Assembly: GCA_022826725.1 (NCBI GenBank)
Contig: JAJDUF010000017.1
Coordinates: 1-47,955 of the forward strand
Reading direction: 5' to 3'
Length of the DNA: 47,955 nt
From: Chloroflexota bacterium
Lineage (GTDB): Bacteria; Chloroflexota; UBA11872; UBA12225; JAJDUF01
Shown: in pieces, positions 43,154-47,955 of the stretch
Layout of the letters: the number at the start of each line of letters is the position of its first letter
Numbering within the stretch: the first letter of the stretch is position 1
Program-made: the position numbers and the translations under genes
The notes under the pieces: model-generated
Told to the model about the DNA's origin: nothing
What the model saw: only the letters and a program-made list of their open reading frames with translations
Database searches by the model: none

Positions 43154-43495
43154 GTGCCGCGCAGACCAAAGAAAATGCACCGCGGCGGCCGCCACCGCAA
43201 GCCCAAGCGGCGCGCCACTCGCCAGCAAAAAGCCGCCCGGGCGGCGAGCCAGCCGGGAGTTGTGGCGCCGATGGCTGCCGGAGACGGCATGGAGGCACCA
43301 CAACCACTGCCGCGGCCGACCCCGGTTGCGCCCCGAGGCGCACCGCGCCGTCGTACTCCCGCTCGCCCCCGCGTGTCGCCGCTCGATTTGGCCGCCGCCA
43401 ATCTCCACTACCTGCCAGGAGACTTGAAACGGATCGGCCTCGTCTCTGCCCTGCTCCTGACCGTCCTCATCGTGCTGACAATCGTGCTAGGCTAG
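43154..43495 (+). CDS. Small protein with basic N-terminus and C-terminal membrane segment, 113 aa
   Basis: No family recognised. Residues 1-30 are extremely basic (PKKMHRGGRHRKPKRRATRQ), residues 35-80 are Ala/Pro-rich with Arg clusters (APRRRTPARPRV), and residues 94-113 form one hydrophobic helix (VSALLLTVLIVLTIVLG) ending at the C-terminus. It would be a tail-anchored membrane protein with a cationic cytoplasmic domain able to bind nucleic acid or acidic lipids. GTG start with GGGGTGA upstream. Its position 70 bp after two parS sites is suggestive but could be chance. Confidence 0.7.
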   Translation: MPRRPKKMHRGGRHRKPKRRATRQQKAARAASQPGVVAPMAAGDGMEAPQPLPRPTPVAPRGAPRRRTPARPRVSPLDLAAANLHYLPGDLKRIGLVSALLLTVLIVLTIVLG

Positions 43496-43845
43496 AGCGA
43501 TGTCCCCAGCCGGCGCCGCCGCACGCTAACTGCCACGGTATCCGCTCCGTCCTGGTTAGCGACTAGGTGCTGTTACCATTTCACGGTCATCCCCGCGAAA
43601 AAGGAGACCTTTGCGTAACCCGTCATTCCCGCCAAAGCGGGAATCCAAAAACCGGGCCTCCCAGGTTAGCGTGGAGTGGAGCATTGTCCCGCTCGCACTC
43701 TATCCGGGGGTTATGCAAAGGTCTCCAAACGCGGGAATCCACTCACCGCTCTCCCTGGGAGCAGACCGGGGTGCGGGCTGCCCCCAGGTGAGCGGGAATC
43801 TAGGCTGCGCGTGCGGATGCCGTCTCAATTGCGAGGTTCCTTCTG
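43496..43845. other. 350-bp intergenic region containing a MITE-like element
   Basis: Besides the element at 43588-43737 there is a degenerate type-B-like unit (CTCTCCCTGGGAGCAGACCG, about 43749-43785). GAGG at about 43831 serves the next gene. No gene is apparent. Confidence 0.5.
43588..43737. mobile_element. MITE-like element with 19-bp inverted repeats
   Basis: GGAGACCTTTGCGTAACCC (43603-43621) and GGGTTATGCAAAGGTCTCC (43708-43726) are inverted repeats matching at 18 of 19 positions. Outside them CCCCGCG and CGCGGGA can also pair. Inside lies a type-A palindrome (ATTCCCGCCAAAGCGGGAAT). It has no coding capacity. Half-ends of the same element occur at 11801-11820 and about 13150-13178. Confidence 0.6.
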
Positions 43846-44841
43846 ATGCGCCTCCTCATCACCGGCTCCAGTGGGCAGATCGGCACCAATCTCGCCCTCC
43901 ACTGTCTCGCCAACGGCCACGAGGTCGTCGGCTTGGATCGACGCCTCAATCCCTGGACGGACCGCTTCGAGACGACCCTGATGGATCTCGCCATAACGCA
44001 ATCCGCCCAGGGCTGGCGTCTCGGCGCAGTGGCGCTCCCCCCCTGCGACGTGATTGTCCATCTCGCCGCCCACGCCAAGGTCCACGCCCTGGTCGAGCGG
44101 CCCCTCGGCGCGCTCGAAAATCATCTGATGGTGACGAACGCGCTGGAGTTGGCCCGCGTCACCCGCACACCCATTGTCCTGGCCAGTTCGCGGGAGGTCT
44201 ACGGCCAGCAGCCGCGAGATGGCGGCCCGGTACCGGAGTCGGCAGCCGTATTCGGCGCCTCCCCCAGCCCCTATGCCGCGGCCAAGCTCGCCAGCGAAGC
44301 GCTCGCCGCCGCCTACCACGGCTGCTACGGTCTACCGTATCTTGTCTTCCGGTTCAGCAACGTCTACGGCCGCTACGACAATGACCTCCACCGCTTGGAG
44401 CGCGTCTTGTGGATCTTCACCCGCGCCATTCGCCGCGGCGAACCGCTCACCGTGTACGGCGCGGAAAAGCTGCTCGACTTCACCTATGTGGACGACGCCG
44501 TTGACGGCCTGTGGCGCGGCATCGAACGACTCGTCGGCGGCACCCTCGCCGAGGAGACGTTCAACCTCGCCTACGGCGCAGGCAACCGACTCACGACCCT
44601 GGCAACGCTCATCGGCACCGTCCTGGAGCAGGAGCCACGCATACGGATTGAGCCGTCCCGTCCCGGCGAAGTCACCTACTACGTCGCCGACCTCACCCGC
44701 GCCCGGCAGCAGCTCGGGTACGAGCCACGGGTGAGCCTACAAGAGGGCGTCCATCGCGCCCTTGCCTGGGCACAGGGCTGGGAAACCGACCTCTCCCCGG
44801 TGCTAACTCCAGGGGAGAGATCGGACCGCCCCCCTGTATAG
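43846..44841 (+). CDS. NAD-dependent epimerase/dehydratase (extended SDR)
   Basis: 331 aa. TGSSGQIG (residues 6-13) binds NAD; ASSREVYG and SPYAAAK hold the catalytic Ser and Tyr-Lys; FRFSNVYGRYDN and FTYVDDAVDG are the substrate-side motifs of nucleotide-sugar epimerases and dehydratases such as GalE or RmlB relatives. The exact sugar is unknown. The last 15 residues (SPVLTPGERSDRPPV) are translated from an intergenic repeat beyond the usual end of the family. GAGG is nine bases before the ATG. Confidence 0.87.
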   Translation: MRLLITGSSGQIGTNLALHCLANGHEVVGLDRRLNPWTDRFETTLMDLAITQSAQGWRLGAVALPPCDVIVHLAAHAKVHALVERPLGALENHLMVTNALELARVTRTPIVLASSREVYGQQPRDGGPVPESAAVFGASPSPYAAAKLASEALAAAYHGCYGLPYLVFRFSNVYGRYDNDLHRLERVLWIFTRAIRRGEPLTVYGAEKLLDFTYVDDAVDGLWRGIERLVGGTLAEETFNLAYGAGNRLTTLATLIGTVLEQEPRIRIEPSRPGEVTYYVADLTRARQQLGYEPRVSLQEGVHRALAWAQGWETDLSPVLTPGERSDRPPV

Positions 44842-44861
44842 CAGGGGGGCCGTAGGGGGCC
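44825..44861. repeat. Intergenic palindromic repeat, type C, overlapping the 3' end of the epimerase gene
   Basis: CCGCCCCCCTGTATAGCAGG followed by GGGGCCGTAGGGGGCC. The epimerase stop codon (TAG at 44839-44841) lies inside its loop. Confidence 0.7.
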
Positions 44862-44874
44862 GGAGGCCCGAAGC

Positions 44875-45927
44875 ATGCGAATTGAGCTGGAATACGAGCC
44901 GCTGGAGCTACCCCTCGCCGTGCCCTTCACGATTGCCCGCGGCACGCGGGCCGTCGCCGAAAACGTCCTCATCCGCTTGACGTGGGAAGCGCCCGACGGC
45001 CGCCGGCTGATCGGGCTGGGCGAAGCCGCGCCCAACGCCTACTACGGCGAGAACGTCGCCACCGTCCGGGCTGCGCTGGACGCCTACGCCCCGCTCCTCG
45101 GTGACGACCCGCTCGCGCTGGAGGCGATCTTGGCCCGGCTGGCGCGGGCGCTCGGCCACAACGCCGCCGCCCGCGCGGCCATAGACATGGCGCTGCACGA
45201 TCTGGCCGGCCAGCTGACCGGCCTGCCCCTGTGGCGCTGGTGGGGACTGGAGCGCAACGCCGGCCCGTTGACCTCCTTCACCATCGGCATGGCCGCGCCG
45301 CCCGTGGTCGCGCAGCGGGCCGAGGCCGCCGCCGCCGCGGGGTTTCCGCTGCTCAAGATCAAGCTCGGCAGCGGCGACTTGGCCCAAGACCGGGCAATTC
45401 TGGCCGCCGTGCGGGAAGCGACGAGCGCACAGTTGATGGTGGACGCCAACGCCGCGTGGTCGCCGCAAGAGGCCGTCCGGATCGGTCCCGACCTCGTCGC
45501 GGCCGGCGTCGAGCTATTGGAGCAGCCCGTGGCAGCGAGCGATCTCGCGGGCATGGCCTACGTTCATGCCCACGTCCCCCTGCCGCTGATCGCCGACGAG
45601 AGCTGCGTTGTGGCGGAAGATGTGCCCCGCATCGCCCCCGCCTGCGACGGCATCAATATCAAGCTGATGAAGTGCGGCGGCCTGCGCCCCGCCCGCCGCC
45701 TCATCGAGGTCGCGCGCGCGCACGGGTTACAGGTGATGGTCGGCTGCATGGTGGAAAGCTCCCTGGCAATCACCGCCGCCACCCACCTGCTACCCTGGCT
45801 GGACTATGCCGACCTCGACGGCCACTTGCTCCTCGCCGCCGATCCGTTCAGCGGCGCCACCCATGAGCAGGGCCACCTCACCCCCCCGGACCGTCCGGGC
45901 CTTGGCGTCGTGCCGCACCTCGTATAG
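44875..45927 (+). CDS. Dipeptide epimerase (enolase superfamily)
   Basis: 350 aa. K161-x-K163 (LKIKLG), metal ligands D190 (VDANAAW), E216 (LEQPV) and D241 (ADES), and the opposite base K263 (NIKLMKCGG) give the full two-base 1,1-proton-transfer site. VGCMVESSLAITAA is typical of L-Ala-D/L-Glu-type dipeptide epimerases, so a role in cell-wall peptide recycling is likely, although other dipeptides are used by relatives. GGAGG is eight bases before the ATG. Unlike the other three superfamily members here, this one has the racemase-type Lys pair. Confidence 0.88.
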   Translation: MRIELEYEPLELPLAVPFTIARGTRAVAENVLIRLTWEAPDGRRLIGLGEAAPNAYYGENVATVRAALDAYAPLLGDDPLALEAILARLARALGHNAAARAAIDMALHDLAGQLTGLPLWRWWGLERNAGPLTSFTIGMAAPPVVAQRAEAAAAAGFPLLKIKLGSGDLAQDRAILAAVREATSAQLMVDANAAWSPQEAVRIGPDLVAAGVELLEQPVAASDLAGMAYVHAHVPLPLIADESCVVAEDVPRIAPACDGINIKLMKCGGLRPARRLIEVARAHGLQVMVGCMVESSLAITAATHLLPWLDYADLDGHLLLAADPFSGATHEQGHLTPPDRPGLGVVPHLV

Positions 45928-45941
45928 CGTCGCGCCCGCGC

Positions 45942-46889
45942 TCACTCCCAGGTAGACCAAATGGCACGCACCCGCTCCAGCTCCGCCGCCGCCAGCGACG
46001 GGGCCGCCAGCGCCGCGACACCATCGGCCGCCTGCTCCACGCTCATCATCCCCGGGACGACGCTGGACACGGCCGGATGTGCCAGACAGAAGCGCAGCGC
46101 CGCTTGCGCCGCCGTGCGGGCGTCCGTGGCGAGAAAGGCGAACGCAGCGGCCCGCGCTGCCTCGTGCTCGCGCCGCTCGCGGGGCCACAGGCTCCGATAG
46201 TCGCCCGCTCCGAATTCCGTCGCGGCAGTGACCGCGCCGGTGAGGAAGCCCGACGCCAGCGGTGTGCGCGCGATGACCCCCACGCCGTTTAGCTCCGCCA
46301 GCGGCAGGAGTTCGGCTTCCGGCTCCGGCGCGAGCAGGTTGTAGACGAACATCAAGCACTCCGCCCCGGTTTCCCGCAGCACGCGCAAACCCGTTTCGAC
46401 ACTGACCGACGTACCGTAATGCCGGATTTTGCCCACCCGCTTCAGGTCCTCCAGCGTGGCAAACGCCTCATCCCACTGCTCCGGCGGCGGTGCTTGGTGC
46501 AGCTGATAGAGGTCAATCGCCTCCCGCCGCAACCGCCGCAGCGACCCTTCGACGGCCGTGGTGATATAGGCCCGGCTGCTATAGAACTCCGGCGGCGAGC
46601 CGCACCGGACAAACCAGCCGTCCGACTCCAGCGGGTACCCAACCTTGGTCGCAATCACCACGTCGGACTGCCCACCGAACGCCGTGCCCAACAGCCGCTC
46701 ACTGCGCCCGCCACCGTACTGATCGGCGGTATCGAAGAACGTGACCCCTTGGTCGTAGGCGTGGCGCAGGACGGCCAGCGCGTCCTCGGTACCGATCTCC
46801 CCCCATTCGCGCCCGCCCAACTCCCACGTGCCGCAGCCAATCGCGGAGATGGTGAGGCCGGTGCGTCCGAGTTGACGATATTCCATCAT
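45942..46889 (-). CDS. Aldo/keto reductase
   Basis: 315 aa. The catalytic tetrad is D53 (FFDTADQYG), Y58, K82 (IATKVG) and H131 (YQLHQAP). The C-terminal PGMMSVEQAADGVAAL matches the cofactor-binding end of the family. ATG at 46889 is preferred because AAGGG is six bases upstream; the open frame extends a further 14 codons without a ribosome binding site. Convergent with the dipeptide epimerase (14 bp between stop codons). Substrate unknown; it is a different subfamily from the reductase at 6192. Confidence 0.88.
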   Translation of the reverse strand: MMEYRQLGRTGLTISAIGCGTWELGGREWGEIGTEDALAVLRHAYDQGVTFFDTADQYGGGRSERLLGTAFGGQSDVVIATKVGYPLESDGWFVRCGSPPEFYSSRAYITTAVEGSLRRLRREAIDLYQLHQAPPPEQWDEAFATLEDLKRVGKIRHYGTSVSVETGLRVLRETGAECLMFVYNLLAPEPEAELLPLAELNGVGVIARTPLASGFLTGAVTAATEFGAGDYRSLWPRERREHEAARAAAFAFLATDARTAAQAALRFCLAHPAVSSVVPGMMSVEQAADGVAALAAPSLAAAELERVRAIWSTWE

Positions 46890-47217
46890 GTGCATCCCTT
46901 CCCGGCAACGGAGCCGACAACCCACGAGCACCCCATAGTAACCGCCCAGTATACTAGCGGTGTGTCTCTGCCCGGTCGCCGGGCCTGTTTATGAGGCGGG
47001 CGAGGCACACTTGGCCAATCAGTTGACCTCTGGTCGGATCGTCCCCACCGTTCCTGTCGTGGAATCCTGCCTATCTTTAATCCTTCTTACTGCGGTTGCC
47101 ATCAGACTATTCTTTTTCTAGCCCACCGCCCAGCGTGCTCTCGCGCCGGCACCGTTCACCCGATCCAGGCTCATACATGCAGCAATGGGACCTAAGACGC
47201 TAAGGAAGGAATACACC
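46890..47217. other. 328-bp divergent intergenic region
   Basis: A TATACT box on the minus strand near 46950 is a weak -10 candidate for the reductase gene. GCCCGGTCGCCGGGC (46970-46984) is a perfect 6-bp hairpin with a 3-nt loop followed by CTGTTT. The stretch 47070-47130 is more A+T-rich than its surroundings. No palindromic repeat family member and no gene are seen. Confidence 0.4.
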
Positions 47218-47613
47218 GTGAGCATTGACCAGTTGAACCACTACCAGCGCAAACTCGCCTATGAAATGGATTCGTGGGACCTCTACGAGGCTTTGGGCAA
47301 GAACGAACCCATCATCGTCGTTGATGGCCGTTCCGCCGCCGCCTATGCCCAAGAGCATATCCCCGGCGCCCTCAGCCTCCCCCACAAGGAGAGCTGTTTC
47401 AACTCCACCGAGTCGCTCGACAAATCGAAGCGCTATGTCTGCTACTGCGATGGCATCGGCTGCAATGCCTCCACGAAAACCGCGCTGAAGCTGCTGACGT
47501 TGGGCTTTCAGGTCCGCGAGTTGATCGGCGGCCTAGACTGGTGGAAGCGGGACGGCTACGCCACCGCCGGCGCCAAAGGCCAAGCCGGCACCGAGATCAA
47601 CTGCGGCTGTTGA
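47218..47613 (+). CDS. Rhodanese-domain sulfurtransferase
   Basis: 131 aa single-domain rhodanese. VVDGRSAAAYAQEHIPGA is the first signature, and the active loop is YCDGIGCNAST with catalytic C77; C75 and C82 lie beside it. It ends in a Cys-rich tail INCGC. The GTG at 47218 has AAGGAAGG upstream, while the earlier in-frame ATG at 47185 does not. Expected to transfer sulfane sulfur; the CNAST loop and LIGGLDWWKRDGY match a common small rhodanese group. Confidence 0.87.
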   Translation: MSIDQLNHYQRKLAYEMDSWDLYEALGKNEPIIVVDGRSAAAYAQEHIPGALSLPHKESCFNSTESLDKSKRYVCYCDGIGCNASTKTALKLLTLGFQVRELIGGLDWWKRDGYATAGAKGQAGTEINCGC

Positions 47614-47701
47614 GCCACCCTCAGTTCCCGGCCGCTCCCCCAACTAGCCCCGGCCCACCGGGGGCGATAGAGCAGCCAGACCCAGTCCCGCCGCCCCTAT
47701 C

Positions 47702-47809
47702 GTCTTTCCCGCGAAAACGGGAATCCACGGCCCCCCGCGTGGCCGGGAGACCATAGGTGAGCCAACCCTACACCCCCGCTCCACCATGTGGAGCGGGGGC
47801 CGGGGGGGT
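47702..47809. repeat. Compound intergenic repeat (types A, C and B in order)
   Basis: TTTCCCGCGAAAACGGGAAT (type A), then CCCCCCGCGTGGCCGGGAGA with CCATAGG (type C), then CCCCCGCTCCACCATGTGG with GAGCGGGGGCCGGGGGGG (type B). It is the only place where all three families occur in one run, and it abuts the insertion sequence. Confidence 0.75.
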
Positions 47810-47814
47810 ACAGA

Positions 47815-47955
47815 CCGGCTACACTGGTAACACGTAGACCGGGCACATGGGTAACACATTATTCCACACTAGGAGGAACACGCGTGAGGAGTGCTGTGAT
47901 GCCGTGGCAGGAGGCGAGCGCTGCTGGGGAGCAGCGCCGGTTCATCGAGGCGTGG
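47815..47955 (+). mobile_element. Right-hand copy of an IS481-like element, 5' end
   Basis: Exact inverted copy of 1-141, reading outward to the right. The outer end starts near CCGGCTACACTGGTAACAC. Contains AGGAGG (47871-47876) and the transposase start. Confidence 0.7.
47884..47955 (+). CDS. IS481-like transposase, N-terminal fragment (runs off window)
   Basis: 24 codons from GTG at 47884, identical to the fragment at 1-72. AGGAGG is seven bases before the GTG. Truncated only by the window edge. Confidence 0.7.
   Translation, partial: MRSAVMPWQEASAAGEQRRFIEAW

Noticed and set aside
43496..43845. Protein-coding gene across the MITE-like element
   Set aside because: Open frames here only translate repeat units and the opposite strand of the epimerase gene.
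46970..46984. Rho-independent terminator at the GCCCGG/CCGGGC hairpin
   Set aside because: It lies in a divergent promoter region where no transcript is expected to end, the stem is only 6 bp and the T run is interrupted.
1..47955. Reassignment of UAG or UGA as sense codons in this organism
   Set aside because: Many intact genes end normally with TAG (E1 alpha, E2, the reductase at 6192) and with TGA (sulfatase at 17501, the decarboxylase beta subunit, ispH, rhodanese).
1..47955. A 48-kb composite transposon bounded by inverted insertion sequences
   Set aside because: The shared length of exactly 141 bp is better explained by an assembly-graph break, and the content includes a core gene (ispH) and parS sites.

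Overview
The window is high-G+C bacterial DNA, most likely from a member of the Chloroflexota. Three things point that way. The solute-binding lipoprotein carries a repetitive Val/Glu/Lys linker. The 701-residue secreted hydrolase has an N-terminal 'GGVEVLGYPASRAF...VYQVLQRV' type domain. An archaeal-type fructose-bisphosphate aldolase/phosphatase is present. This is inference from protein style; no rRNA or tRNA gene is visible. Both ends of the window carry the same 141 bp in inverted orientation: the 5' end of an IS481-like insertion sequence with the first codons of its transposase. The piece therefore looks like an assembly contig that stops where it runs into two copies of one repeat.

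Layout. 0.2-2.4 kb (minus strand): an FAD-dependent oxidoreductase and an unknown gene. 2.6-8.6 kb (plus): a 2-oxoacid dehydrogenase complex (E1 alpha, E1 beta, E2; no E3 here), an aldo-keto reductase, and the FBP aldolase/phosphatase behind its own promoter. 8.6-11.7 kb (minus): an operon of three phytanoyl-CoA dioxygenase-like (PhyH) genes. 11.9-17.3 kb: a Gfo/Idh dehydrogenase, then a decayed patch in which an enolase-superfamily gene, a DUF4411 PIN-like toxin gene and an XRE-ImmA gene each carry one premature stop, then an intact galactonate-dehydratase-like gene. 17.5-33.5 kb: accessory catabolic genes, namely two sulfatase-fold enzymes, two SDRs, a second Gfo/Idh, a solute-binding lipoprotein with a collagen-like segment, two metal-dependent lactonase-like hydrolases, a fourth PhyH, another enolase-superfamily enzyme, an HpcH/HpaI aldolase, a BNR-repeat sialidase-like protein and a PfkB (2-keto-3-deoxygluconate kinase-like) kinase. 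33.7-39.3 kb: a DUF3179 lipoprotein gene with an in-frame UGA, a solo LuxR-type HTH and two tandem secreted glycoside hydrolases. 39.4-47.6 kb: a sulfopyruvate-decarboxylase-like pair, IspH, an orphan DNA methyltransferase, two parS sites, a small basic membrane protein, a nucleotide-sugar epimerase, a dipeptide epimerase, an aldo-keto reductase and a rhodanese.

Taken together the genes suggest a scavenger of sugar acids, sulfated glycans and sulfonates. Polymers would be trimmed by sulfatases, BNR and GH enzymes. Sugars would be oxidised by SDR or Gfo/Idh enzymes to lactones, opened by the amidohydrolase and PTE-like enzymes, dehydrated by enolase-superfamily enzymes, then phosphorylated and/or cleaved by the kinase and aldolase. 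Pyruvate would enter the E1-E2 complex, and FBP aldolase/phosphatase would serve gluconeogenesis. This pathway is assembled from family-level calls only.

The two signals most worth following are these. (1) The DUF3179 gene at 33689-34849 has UGA exactly where the family is expected to have the first Cys of a CxxC motif, followed by a 7-bp perfect hairpin at the distance expected of a bacterial SECIS element: a candidate new selenoprotein family. (2) Two near-perfect parS sites at 43021-43083 place this piece in an origin-proximal part of the chromosome. Almost every intergenic gap also carries members of three palindromic repeat families, and one MITE-like element has its two half-ends flanking a dehydrogenase gene.
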